DNA of 64,000 nucleotides, taken from positions 744,001-808,000 of the forward strand of contig NZ_CP170633.1 in assembly GCF_042932805.1 (NCBI RefSeq). Reading direction: 5' to 3'. A program made the translations under genes and the position numbers. The DNA comes from Ascidiaceihabitans sp029251465. GTDB taxonomy: Bacteria > Pseudomonadota > Alphaproteobacteria > Rhodobacterales > Rhodobacteraceae. Each line of letters opens with the position of its first letter. Position 1 is the first letter of the stretch. Positions 26,474-34,822 of the stretch are shown piece by piece. The notes beneath the pieces were generated by a model, which was given only the letters and a program-made list of their open reading frames with translations, was not told where the DNA came from and made no database searches.

Positions 26474-26917
26474 TCAGTTGGTTTTGATTGCAATGCGCTT
26501 GGGCTTGTCGCCTTCGGGCCGCTGCATTTCGACCGTCAGAACACCGTTGTCAAAGCGTGCATCTATTTTGTCTGGATTGACCCGGAACGGCAGATCGACC
26601 GAGCGCAGGAAAGCCCCATCCGCACGCTCGCGGCGATGCCAGACGATATCCTCGCCGTTTTCAGGCTCCGGATAGGTGCTGCGAATGGACAGCATTGTGT
26701 CTTTGACTGTCAGCTCGATGTCTTTTTCGGTCAGACCGGGCAGTTCGGTGGTCATCACGATGCTGTCCTCACCGGCCCAGAAGTTGACCGGCGGGTAGGT
26801 GGCGGATTGGCCGGGCGTTCTGACACCGTCAAAAAGCCGGTTCATGGCCGTTTGCATCCGGCGCATATCGGCGAACGGATCGCCATTGCTGAGTGGGGAA
26901 AAAACTGTTTGTAGCAT
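26474..26917 (-). CDS. Hsp20 small heat-shock protein (first in operon)
   Basis: 147 aa starting MLQTVFSPLSNGDPFADMRR, alpha-crystallin domain with NFWAGEDSIVMTTELPGLTE and FDNGVLTVEMQRPEGD, and the C-terminal I-x-I anchor in KRIAIKTN. AAAAAGGAGT lies before the ATG. It is the first gene of the quality-control operon. No clear heat-shock or FNR-type box was found close to its start. Confidence 0.9.
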   Translation of the reverse strand: MLQTVFSPLSNGDPFADMRRMQTAMNRLFDGVRTPGQSATYPPVNFWAGEDSIVMTTELPGLTEKDIELTVKDTMLSIRSTYPEPENGEDIVWHRRERADGAFLRSVDLPFRVNPDKIDARFDNGVLTVEMQRPEGDKPKRIAIKTN

Positions 26918-27317
26918 TGCAGTACTCCTTTTTGATGTGACGTGGTCAGGCGCTGTACCGCCCCCGGACGGAAACGGATTTCGGCTCCAAAGACGTCCGG
27001 ATAGGCAAGCGATGTGTGAGAGGTGCGTTTGGATCGCGGTCAGGCATGGAACGCTGAACGATCAAACAGGCCGGCGGTGCACGCGCACCTTGATGGACCT
27101 GAATGGCAGCCAAAGGAACGGCTGCATCACGCCCGCCATCCATTGTTCCATTTCCCGAAGACCCGTTACCGGCATCTCCGGCAAACGATTTGGGAAGCGA
27201 TCCCCGAGCTGTCAAGAACCGCGATAGAAATTTTGGGGGCAGCCAATGCGGCAGTTCAATGGGTCTCATTTTATCTTCCTCAAGTGGGTTCTTGACCGAC
27301 GGGATCGCGAGGCTAGT
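26918..27317. other. Upstream region of the hsp20 operon
   Basis: About 400 bp. On the minus strand a 107-codon frame (26946-27269) has a fair ribosome site (GAGGAAG) but a composition unlike a folded protein, so it was not called. CTTGAC near 27219 followed 16 nt later by CCCAAAT is a weak RpoH-like candidate promoter, some 280 bp from the hsp20 start. The only FNR-like match (27090-27103) is poor. Confidence 0.35.
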
Positions 27318-29975
27318 TCACAAGCCAAACGGATAGGTTTTGTCCTCTTTGATATTTGTCAGTGTGGGCAGCGCGGAGACCGCCCGTGTCTGGTCAAACC
27401 AGACAAAAGCGTCATACTGTTTTGCCAAGTAGGCATAGCTGTAGTGGCTCGCGCGTTCAGTCTCGGACCGGTAGATGACGCCGATGTAGCGCTGCAATCT
27501 TTGCTGGTTCAGGAGCCGCAGGAATTCAGGGGGGTGTTCCTTTTTGAAATCCCACAGAAAACGTTCAAGATCGACGTCGTGACACAGTGCCTCGTAGCTT
27601 TGGGGCCGCGGCGGGCGGATGTCTTTTGTTTCCAGCGGGGCGTCCCACTCGGAGGCGGCGGCAACGGTGCCAGATGCGGTTCCAAATCCGATCAAGGCGA
27701 CCGTATCGCCGTATTCCTCGCGGCACAGCTGTCCGATGTTCAACTCGCCACGGACCCTGCCCATATCGGTGTGACGCGCATCGCCAATGTGGGAATTATG
27801 TGCCCAGACCACGATTTTCTTGTCTGGGCCTGCATGGGCCATTATCTGGCGCAACGTCTGGAACATGTGTTTGTCGCGTAAGTTCCAAGACAGCCGGGAG
27901 CCGTAATACATCACGCGATAATAGCGTTCCGCATTCGTAACCAGTCGTGCGTTTTGTGCTGCATCAAAAAACTGGTCACCATCTTGCGCGGTATAGTCCA
28001 ATTGCTGCTTAAGCAGGTCGATCAGAATTTGCGTAACCGGTTTTTCGCAATTGGAAAATCCGGGTGAAAGGGCGGCGCGACCATAAGACGCGGGGTCCTG
28101 CGACCACGCTGACAAGCACGCGTAGCGCGAGCGGGCCACAGCGGCCGCCGCTCTGTCTACCCGGTCAAGGTACGCCAGAACCGCCGCAATCGATGCGTTC
28201 ATATTATAGAAGTCAAGGCCATAGAAAGCGACGCGATCATCGGCTTTTCTTGCCCGGTTATATTGCTCCAAATAGCGTGTGAACGCATCGAACTCTACGT
28301 TGCGCCACATCCATGTGGGAAAGCGCGCAAAAGGCGAAGGTTTCATCGACCCGGGCCGCTTTTGCCGGATGTAGCGGTCAACCATTGCAGCGTCAGGCCA
28401 GTCGGCTTCGACGGCGACACTGGAAAAGCCGTGTTTTTCGATCAAGCGCCGGGTGATGGCGGCCCGTGCGTGGTAGAATTCCGAGGTGCCATGAGATGCT
28501 TCGCCCAAAAGCACCACACGCTTTGATCCGAACCGATCGAACGCTTTGGCAAAATCAGGATCATTGATCTGGGGCAAAGGTTCGGCGGCGGCGCGCAGGA
28601 CAGATCGTACGGTGTCGGTTCTTGGCGGCGGTACGGGTTTTGGCTGTGTCGTGGCCTGTGTGCGAAGATGTGTTTTGAACCAATTGGCAGCATGATCAAC
28701 CGCACTGTCCAATGTGCCGGTTTCTTCAAATAGGTGGCCGGCACCTGAAACGATCTCCAGCTTCTTTTCACATTTCAAGGCAATAAGAGCTTGTTTGTTC
28801 AGCCGGATGACATCGTGATCCAGACTACCGACGATCAACAATGTTGGGCTGGAGACCTGAGGAAGAAACTCCATGGCAAGGTCGGGCCGACCGCCCCGCG
28901 ATACGACCGCAGCCACCCGGCTCTTAAGTTCAGCGGCAGCAACAAGGGCGGCCCCGGCACCTGTGCTTGCCCCAAATAGGCCAAGTGGCAGATCTTCAAG
29001 GTCAGGCTCGGAGGTGATCCAGATTGAGGCTTCAATCACGCGGTCGGCCAACAGCGGAATGGCAAAAACGTTGCGGCGATCCTGCCCTTCCTGCGGTGTC
29101 AGCAGATCGAACAGAAGTGTCGCAAACCCTGCCGCATTGAGTTTCCTAGCCACATCTGTGTTGCGCGGTCTGTTTCGACCGGAGCCGCTGCCATGGGCAA
29201 ACAGAACGATGCCGCGCGGGTCCGGCGGGACCGTCAGATCACCGAGCAACCCGAGCGGTGGGATGGCCACTTGCCGTTTGTGGATGCGTTTCTTGGCCGT
29301 ATCTGCGGTATGTGTCGTGCCGGTCGAAACTTGACCCAACAGGCCCACTGTTTCGTCGTCGGTGAGTTGATGAAAGTCGCGATAAAAGCCGCCTACACCG
29401 TGAAATGACGTCACAGGATGAAGGCAAATGATGTCGTCGGCTTGATCGGATATCTCTTGTAAAGCTGCTTTTGGGGCAACCGGGAGGGCAACGATGATCC
29501 GTTCCGGACTGTTGCGTTTCAGCCCGATCAGAGCCGCCTTCATTGTGGCACCAGTGGCCAGCCCATCGTCCACCGCAACAACGGTTCGACCCTTTGGGTC
29601 TAGCCTTGGCTGATCTCCTAAATATCGCTTTTTGCGACGCTCAAGTTCAACCCTTTGATCGGCCACAGCCCGTTCAAGATAATCCCCGTCGGCACCTGAA
29701 AGCTGTTTGACGTCCTTGTTAATGACAATTTCGCGGGTAGCACCCTCGACAATCGCACCGAGGGCGACCTCCGGATTATTGGGTGCACCGATTTTGCGCA
29801 CAAGGAGCAAATCAAGCGGCGCGTTAAGCTTTTTTGCGACCTCGACTGCGACGGGCACACCGCCACGGGGCAGGGCATAAATCAGCGGCCTGTCAAGTTC
29901 CAGCCCCGCCAAAGCGTCTGCCAATTGCCGACCTGCGTCAGCGCGACCTGCAAATGTGAAGGCTATTTGTTCCAT
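27318..29975 (-). CDS. Phosphoribosyltransferase - dienelactone-hydrolase-like - erythromycin-esterase-like fusion
   Basis: 885 aa in three domains. Residues 1-215 are PRT-like, with IYALPRGGVPVAVEVAKKL and the PRPP loop VVAVDDGLATGATM (132-144). Residues about 240-435 are an alpha/beta hydrolase with HGSGSGRNR (261-269), nucleophile Ser337 in FGASTGAGA, and Asp/His candidates in VGSLDHD and GAGHLFEE. Residues about 455-885 are EreA/B-like, with LLGEASHGTSEFYHARA (489-505), VEADWPDA, and WAHNSHIGDARHTDMG. PRT-hydrolase pairs occur in stress islands, but a single chain with all three is unusual. Substrates unknown; macrolide resistance should not be assumed. Confidence 0.85.
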   Translation of the reverse strand: MEQIAFTFAGRADAGRQLADALAGLELDRPLIYALPRGGVPVAVEVAKKLNAPLDLLLVRKIGAPNNPEVALGAIVEGATREIVINKDVKQLSGADGDYLERAVADQRVELERRKKRYLGDQPRLDPKGRTVVAVDDGLATGATMKAALIGLKRNSPERIIVALPVAPKAALQEISDQADDIICLHPVTSFHGVGGFYRDFHQLTDDETVGLLGQVSTGTTHTADTAKKRIHKRQVAIPPLGLLGDLTVPPDPRGIVLFAHGSGSGRNRPRNTDVARKLNAAGFATLLFDLLTPQEGQDRRNVFAIPLLADRVIEASIWITSEPDLEDLPLGLFGASTGAGAALVAAAELKSRVAAVVSRGGRPDLAMEFLPQVSSPTLLIVGSLDHDVIRLNKQALIALKCEKKLEIVSGAGHLFEETGTLDSAVDHAANWFKTHLRTQATTQPKPVPPPRTDTVRSVLRAAAEPLPQINDPDFAKAFDRFGSKRVVLLGEASHGTSEFYHARAAITRRLIEKHGFSSVAVEADWPDAAMVDRYIRQKRPGSMKPSPFARFPTWMWRNVEFDAFTRYLEQYNRARKADDRVAFYGLDFYNMNASIAAVLAYLDRVDRAAAAVARSRYACLSAWSQDPASYGRAALSPGFSNCEKPVTQILIDLLKQQLDYTAQDGDQFFDAAQNARLVTNAERYYRVMYYGSRLSWNLRDKHMFQTLRQIMAHAGPDKKIVVWAHNSHIGDARHTDMGRVRGELNIGQLCREEYGDTVALIGFGTASGTVAAASEWDAPLETKDIRPPRPQSYEALCHDVDLERFLWDFKKEHPPEFLRLLNQQRLQRYIGVIYRSETERASHYSYAYLAKQYDAFVWFDQTRAVSALPTLTNIKEDKTYPFGL

Positions 29976-30010
29976 AGCGTCAAGGATATGGCATCTGCGG
30001 CGTTTCGAGA

Positions 30011-30024
30011 TTGAGTTTTGTCAA
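30011..30024 (-). promoter_or_regulatory. Weak FNR/FixK-type box (TTGAGttttGTCAA)
   Basis: Eight of ten consensus bases, centred 42.5 bp upstream of the start of the triple-fusion gene (29975, minus). The position is right for class II activation if transcription starts close to the ATG, but the match alone is weak. Confidence 0.4.
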
Positions 30025-30058
30025 TCGTGGCACGAAATTTAAACCGCTTGAAAATACT

Positions 30059-31042
30059 CTAGGGGACAAGCACCGCAGCACCGCTCAGATGGCCGTTGCG
30101 TAGGTCGCGCAAGGCTTCATTTGCGTCTTTGAGCGCATAGGCCGTCGTATGGGTTTGAACACCGGCCTTTTCAGCAAGCGGAAAAAATGCCTCGCCGTCC
30201 TGCCGCGTCAGGTTGGCGACGGACATGATCTGTCGTTCATGCCATAAATCGGCATAGGGAAAGGATGGGATATCACTCATGTGAATACCTGCACAGACGA
30301 CGCGACCGCCCTTGCGCACCGCTTTCAAAGCTTTGGGGACAAGCGCACCCACGGGTGCAAAGATGATCGCTGCGTCCAATGATAGATCCGGGTCCTCGTC
30401 TGAACCGCCTGCCCAGATGGCACCATTCGCGCGCGCGAAATCCTGCCCAACACTATCGCCCGGTTGCGTAAAGGCATAGACGTCGCGGCCTTGCCATGCC
30501 GCGATCTGGGCAAGGATGTGTGCCGCCGCGCCAAATCCATAGAACCCTAGCTGCTGCGCCTCACCTGCCATGGTGTAACTGCGATACCCGATCAGTCCGG
30601 CGCACAGCAGTGGTGCCAAATGGGCCGGATCGGCATCACCGCAAAGCGCAAACACATATGCCGCATCGGCAACGCATTCTTGGGCAAATCCACCGTTCAA
30701 CGTATATCCGGTAAAGCCGGGTGCATCACAGAGGTTTTCGCGACCTGTGCTGCAATAGGGGCAGCGACCGCAGGTCCGTCCCAGCCATGGCACACCCACG
30801 CGCTGACCTATGGCCAACCCTTCGACATCACCACCCACTTGCACGATCCTACCGACAATTTCGTGTCCGGGGATCAGTGGCAGCACCGGGTTCTTCAGTT
30901 CTGCGTCGACGATGTGCAGATCCGTGCGACACACACCGCACGCCTCAATAGCGACCCGCACCTGTCGAGGGCCGCAGGTTGGCGGTGCGACATCTTCATA
31001 CCGAAGTTTAGTCGCACCTTTGTGCAGAACCATTGCGTGCAT
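30059..31042 (-). CDS. Zinc-dependent alcohol dehydrogenase (MDR family)
   Basis: 327 aa. Catalytic zinc ligands Cys38 (ACGVCRTDLH) and the His60-Glu61 pair (PGHEIVG); structural zinc Cys91, 94, 97 and 105 (CGRCPYCSTGRENLC); nucleotide fold near GFYGFGAAAHILA. It resembles the AdhA-type NAD(P)-dependent dehydrogenases; the substrate is probably a primary alcohol or aldehyde. GGAGAAA is a good ribosome site. Adh genes are common in FNR/Anr regulons, and a 9/10 FNR-type box lies about 60 bp upstream. Confidence 0.85.
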   Translation of the reverse strand: MHAMVLHKGATKLRYEDVAPPTCGPRQVRVAIEACGVCRTDLHIVDAELKNPVLPLIPGHEIVGRIVQVGGDVEGLAIGQRVGVPWLGRTCGRCPYCSTGRENLCDAPGFTGYTLNGGFAQECVADAAYVFALCGDADPAHLAPLLCAGLIGYRSYTMAGEAQQLGFYGFGAAAHILAQIAAWQGRDVYAFTQPGDSVGQDFARANGAIWAGGSDEDPDLSLDAAIIFAPVGALVPKALKAVRKGGRVVCAGIHMSDIPSFPYADLWHERQIMSVANLTRQDGEAFFPLAEKAGVQTHTTAYALKDANEALRDLRNGHLSGAAVLVP

Positions 31043-31095
31043 AGCATTTTCTCCAAAGTTGGCTGTCGCTTGTAGCGCGTCTACGGCGCATGAGA

Positions 31096-31109
31096 ATGAT
31101 GCGCATCAA
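31096..31109 (-). promoter_or_regulatory. FNR/FixK-type box (ATGATgcgcATCAA)
   Basis: Nine of ten consensus bases, centred 60.5 bp upstream of the alcohol dehydrogenase start (31042, minus). Confidence 0.55.
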
Positions 31110-31189
31110 TTGGCCAACGCCCGAATGCCACCGCCTTCTGGACATTTCATCAGCAAATTCTTGCCAGATAAAAATTAGATACGGACATC

Positions 31190-31203
31190 TTGATTGGAAT
31201 CAA
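31190..31203 (+). promoter_or_regulatory. Perfect FNR/FixK-type box (TTGATtggaATCAA)
   Basis: Exact palindrome centred about 80 bp upstream of the 88-aa gene start (31277, plus). Together with the box at 31096 it makes a divergent FNR-type control region. Confidence 0.7.
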
Positions 31204-31276
31204 TCGGCGATGAATATATTTTGAAACACGTAAATCACGTTCGTACTTTGTCCTGTGTGGAGGTGGGGAATTTACT

Positions 31277-31543
31277 ATGGTAGACCATTCTGGAACCCTG
31301 GATATCATGCGGAAGCTTGGCCCCGGTGGGCGGTCACTTCCATGCCAAATTCAGTCAAACCGAAAAGAACTGACACATGACTTGCAGAAATACCTGCATG
31401 TTCTGGGTCCAACGCCGAAACGCTGCCTAGAATCGCTCGCGGATCTGGGGCTGTCTGATCCTGAGATTGGGCGCTATTTCAAGATTCCCAAAGATATTGT
31501 CACTGACCTTCGGCAAGCCTGGAAAATTGACGGCGAAATCTGA
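31277..31543 (+). CDS. Small hypothetical protein (88 aa)
   Basis: Starts MVDHSGTLDIMRKLGPGG; the C-terminal half (LESLADLGLSDPEIGRYFKI ... VTDLRQAWKI) looks like a small helix-turn-helix or helical bundle, so it may be a DNA-binding protein. GGAGG lies upstream but about 16 nt away, so ATG 31307 is an alternative start. It is preceded by a perfect FNR-type box. No firm family. Confidence 0.55.
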   Translation: MVDHSGTLDIMRKLGPGGRSLPCQIQSNRKELTHDLQKYLHVLGPTPKRCLESLADLGLSDPEIGRYFKIPKDIVTDLRQAWKIDGEI

Positions 31544-31593
31544 GGCCATTGCGCCTTGAGCACGGCAGTGTTCGGGGTCGCTGATGCGTTGGA

Positions 31594-32121
31594 CTACCTG
31601 ACCGCTAGAACACTGCAGGCCGCGTAATGCAGCACTTTTTGCGACACGCTGCCCAATACGGTGCCTTCGAGAGCCCCAAGTCCGCGTGACCCGATGGCGA
31701 TCATATCGACCTTGAATTGCGCGGCCGATTTTAGGATTTCCTCGGCATAATCGCCCGAACGCACTGATATCTCGACGGTTTTGGCACCTTTTTCTGCACA
31801 AAGCGCTTTCGCTCTGTTGACAATCTGGTCGCCGAGAACTGCAATGATCCTTGCCGTCCTGGCGTCTGTTGCGTCGCCGCCCAGAAGTTCAGGATAGCTT
31901 CTTGGTACATACGCCGTGCCCGGCGAGACAACACTTTGCGCCTCTTTGACGAGATGTTCTACCTCGGCCATATGCACGAGCTCTGCGGCTGGACGACCGT
32001 GCATCAAGACATGCACGATAAACAGATCTGCGTGCAAATTGCTTGCCAATTCGGCTGCCACGTCGACGGCCCGTTGCGCGGTCAGCGACCCGTCAACGGC
32101 TAGAAGAATTTTGTTGATCAT
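31594..32121 (-). CDS. Universal stress protein (single UspA domain)
   Basis: 175 aa from ATG 32121 (AAGGAG upstream); the longer frame to 32256 lies inside the cfa gene. It begins MINKILLAVDGSLTAQRAVD and has the ATP-binding C-terminal IGSRGLGALEGTVLGSVSQK (G-2x-G-9x-G-S motif), so it probably binds ATP. Its start overlaps the end of cfa by about 28 nt, making the two one operon. Confidence 0.85.
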   Translation of the reverse strand: MINKILLAVDGSLTAQRAVDVAAELASNLHADLFIVHVLMHGRPAAELVHMAEVEHLVKEAQSVVSPGTAYVPRSYPELLGGDATDARTARIIAVLGDQIVNRAKALCAEKGAKTVEISVRSGDYAEEILKSAAQFKVDMIAIGSRGLGALEGTVLGSVSQKVLHYAACSVLAVR

Positions 32122-33460
32122 TGTCTTGCTCCTTACGAGAGTTGAAATGTGAATTATCTGATCCGTGCGAACAAATTGGCCGCCCATCTTTGGCGACAAT
32201 CGCCGGGCGTGCCGTACCATTCGCATCCGTGGTCGCGCCCAAATCTGATTGGTCATAAAGGTAGTCTCGGGTCAGTGGAACGGCATCGATATTTCGGGAC
32301 AACTGGAATTGGAAAACCGCCTGTGGGCCATTGCGAAAGGTTTGCTCACACGCAGCAAGATAGAAGCGCCACATCCTGACAAAGCGATCATCATACATCG
32401 CCGCGACCTGATCTTCATTCTGTCGAAACCGATCGTACCAGTGCCGCAACGTATAGGCATAATGCAGCCGCCAACATTCAATGTCCGTTGCCCACAATCG
32501 GGCTTTTTCGACGGCGCGGATGGCTTCTGAAGCAGTAGGGATGTAGCCGCCCGGAAAGATGTATTTGGCAAGCCAAGGGTTCGTTCCCGTCGCAGGCGCA
32601 ATCCAGCCAATCGTGTGGATGAGCGCAATGCCGTCAGGAGAGAGCCGGTCGCGGATGGTCTGAAAATAACTATTAAAGTGGCGCAGGCCCACATGTTCGA
32701 ACATCCCAACCGAGACAATCCTGTCGAAACTGCCTTCAACATGACGGTAGTCGCAGAGCCGGAAGTCGATCCTGTCCGCCAAACCTTCGCGTTTTGCACG
32801 CTGCGTTGCGTAGATGTGCTGTTCTTGCGATAGTGTAATGCCGACAACCCGGGCACCAAAGCCTTTTGCCAGCGTCAACGCCATTCCGCCCCAACCGCAT
32901 CCGATGTCCAAGACCGTCATGCCCGGTTCGATCATCAGTTTGCGGGCGATGTGTTCCTTTTTATGCGCCTGCGCCTGATCCAGTGTCTCGGTCGGTGTTT
33001 TGAAATAGCCGCACGAATACTGCCGGTCCTCATCCAAAAACAGGTCATACAGACGCCCCGACAGGTCATAATGGTGTACCACGTTGCCGCGCGCGCGCTC
33101 GACGATGTTGTTTTGCGTCAGCCAGCGAAGGGCGGCGCGGGATTTTAGCAGCGGCTTTTGCCACCAGACCCGATTCCCTGCAACACGCTGAACATTCCGT
33201 ACGATCAACGCCAGAAATTCCTGCAAATCATCCCCGTCAATCATCAGCGCCCCGTTCATGTACGCTTCGCCCAGGGCCAATTCCGGATTCAATGCCAGAT
33301 GCCTCACGGTTGCGGTGTCGCGCAAACGAACTCTTACCGGATCGCCGCCCAAGGTGCCGTATCTGTGACTATCTCCGGACGGCATGATGACGTGCAGTGC
33401 ACCGTCTTGTATGAGTGACCGCAGCATTCTGTCGAGCGCGTATTCTGCAAACTGGATCAT
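32093..33460 (-). CDS. cfa: Cyclopropane-fatty-acyl-phospholipid synthase
   Basis: 455 aa. An N-terminal lipid-binding domain (to about 110) precedes the SAM methyltransferase: VLDIGCGWGGMALTLAKGFG, GITLSQEQHIYA, and SVGMFEHVG with the catalytic-site context. It adds a methylene to unsaturated phospholipid acyl chains, which stiffens the membrane against acid and other stress. The last 50 residues (TTDANGTARPAIVAKDGRP and onwards) are a low-complexity tail that overlaps the Usp gene, probably a genuine extension created by loss of the usual stop. Confidence 0.9.
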   Translation of the reverse strand: MIQFAEYALDRMLRSLIQDGALHVIMPSGDSHRYGTLGGDPVRVRLRDTATVRHLALNPELALGEAYMNGALMIDGDDLQEFLALIVRNVQRVAGNRVWWQKPLLKSRAALRWLTQNNIVERARGNVVHHYDLSGRLYDLFLDEDRQYSCGYFKTPTETLDQAQAHKKEHIARKLMIEPGMTVLDIGCGWGGMALTLAKGFGARVVGITLSQEQHIYATQRAKREGLADRIDFRLCDYRHVEGSFDRIVSVGMFEHVGLRHFNSYFQTIRDRLSPDGIALIHTIGWIAPATGTNPWLAKYIFPGGYIPTASEAIRAVEKARLWATDIECWRLHYAYTLRHWYDRFRQNEDQVAAMYDDRFVRMWRFYLAACEQTFRNGPQAVFQFQLSRNIDAVPLTRDYLYDQSDLGATTDANGTARPAIVAKDGRPICSHGSDNSHFNSRKEQDNDQQNSSSR

Positions 33461-33799
33461 CAGATCACTTTCTGTCCTGGGTACATTTATCTCGGTCTAA
33501 TCAGGCGGCGAGAAAGGTACTGTGCGTGCTGGTAAATCATATTCAAAAACGCGATGGATAGCCGCGTATCATCCGGAACGATGCCGTCAGTTTGCCTAGC
33601 TTCGCGCATGAAACAGAAACCATATTGACACTGATCAATCGGTGAAAAGATTTCGGGTCTAGTCTGGTCATGTGTGGTTTCGTTGCTCGATTGCACGGTA
33701 GCCGTACTGAAATGCTCTGAATGCCAACGCGAGATAAGTTCGTTTTTCGGACTCTTATGGCTTTGCCAGAGACATCTGCATCAAAGGATGGCGCGCACA
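33461..33799. other. Divergent control region between cfa and Usp-ndvB
   Basis: About 340 bp between divergent units. It holds the FNR-type box 33625-33638. The in-frame extension of the plus-strand Usp gene back to 33674 has no ribosome site and is treated as leader. Confidence 0.45.
33625..33638 (+). promoter_or_regulatory. FNR/FixK-type box (TTGACactgATCAA)
   Basis: Nine of ten consensus bases between the divergent cfa and Usp-ndvB units, about 170 bp from either likely start codon, so it would imply long leaders. It has the same half-sites as the gerW box. Confidence 0.5.
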
Positions 33800-34822
33800 A
33801 TGACCCGATCACAACAGGCAATGCCGCCCGGCAAGGACCGACTGTCAGAACCGGGACAGGCCTTTGAAACATCGGATGTTTTGGTGTTTGTAGAAGACGC
33901 GGCAATAACTGCGGCGGGCGTCAACCATGCACAAAAAATCGCGGGCGTATTTGGCGGTAAAGTGGTCTTGGTGCAGGTGTTGTGTAAACCTGTAAACGGC
34001 AACGGTCCGATTGATCCGGTGGAATGGGACATAAAGAAACAACAAACCCTAAAGCAATTGGGAATGCTGACAAAGGGATCGGAAGGGGCCAACCAACCCT
34101 GCAGCGTCGAACTTCTTGAGGGGCAATGCGTCAACCGGATCAAGGCGTTCATGGAACACCGACAGGGCGACATGGCTGCGTCTCTGCGACCCCGCAGCGA
34201 TATAGAGTGGTATTTGAGCGAGACGGCTTGGGGTGTGCTTTTGTCGCAAAGTGCCGCGGTTCTGATGATCCCGGATGACGCAGCGATTGAGCCGAATGCG
34301 CAATACCGCCGAATTTTGGTACCTCTCGATGGGTCGTCCCGTGCAGAAGCGGCGTTGCCGGTGGCCATGAAGCTGGCTCGGGCTGAACACGCCGAACTGA
34401 TCGTATGTTACGTCTTGCCCGCGCCCAGCCTGACAGAGCTCGCGGCAGGGGACCCTGAGACCGAGCGTCTGCACGCCCTTGTCAGGCATCGCAATGAACA
34501 AGCTGGCAAAACCTATCTTGACCGGATCAGGAAACGGTTTGAACGCAACGGCCTGAAAATTTCAGTCAGAGTTTCCCACAGTGGTGATGCGCGACGCGCA
34601 TTGATCGACATCATATCAAAAGAAAATACGGACTTTGTGGTTATGACGACACATGGACAAAGCGGACACAGAGACGTGCCCACTGGTGATGTGGCACGGT
34701 ACGTTTTGACCAATGCGGATATTCCGGTGCTGCTGGTACGTCCTCGAAACAACCGTGACAACAATCACGCATTCGGCAAGCTGTCGTCAACGGGGGTCAG
34801 GCAACCGGCTGGCACGGACTGA
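33800..34822 (+). CDS. Universal stress protein with two Usp domains
   Basis: About 340 aa from ATG 33800 (AAAGG about 12 nt upstream); ATG 33788 and an upstream start at 33674 are also in frame. The first Usp domain is degenerate (DVLVFVEDAAITAAGV); the second is canonical (RRILVPLDGSSRAEAALPVA, MTTHGQSGHRDVPTGDVARY with a recognisable nucleotide loop). Tandem Usp proteins bind ATP and modulate stress survival. Its stop overlaps the ATG of the glucan synthase gene (ATGA), so they are co-translated. Confidence 0.8.
   Translation: MTRSQQAMPPGKDRLSEPGQAFETSDVLVFVEDAAITAAGVNHAQKIAGVFGGKVVLVQVLCKPVNGNGPIDPVEWDIKKQQTLKQLGMLTKGSEGANQPCSVELLEGQCVNRIKAFMEHRQGDMAASLRPRSDIEWYLSETAWGVLLSQSAAVLMIPDDAAIEPNAQYRRILVPLDGSSRAEAALPVAMKLARAEHAELIVCYVLPAPSLTELAAGDPETERLHALVRHRNEQAGKTYLDRIRKRFERNGLKISVRVSHSGDARRALIDIISKENTDFVVMTTHGQSGHRDVPTGDVARYVLTNADIPVLLVRPRNNRDNNHAFGKLSSTGVRQPAGTD

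Noticed and set aside
26946..27269. 107-codon minus-strand ORF upstream of hsp20
   Set aside because: It has a reasonable ribosome site, but composition and lack of any family pattern suggest a chance frame.
27318..29975. Erythromycin esterase or aminoglycoside kinase domains taken as antibiotic-resistance genes
   Set aside because: Both domains are in multi-domain chains of stress islands; their family members have diverse or unknown substrates.
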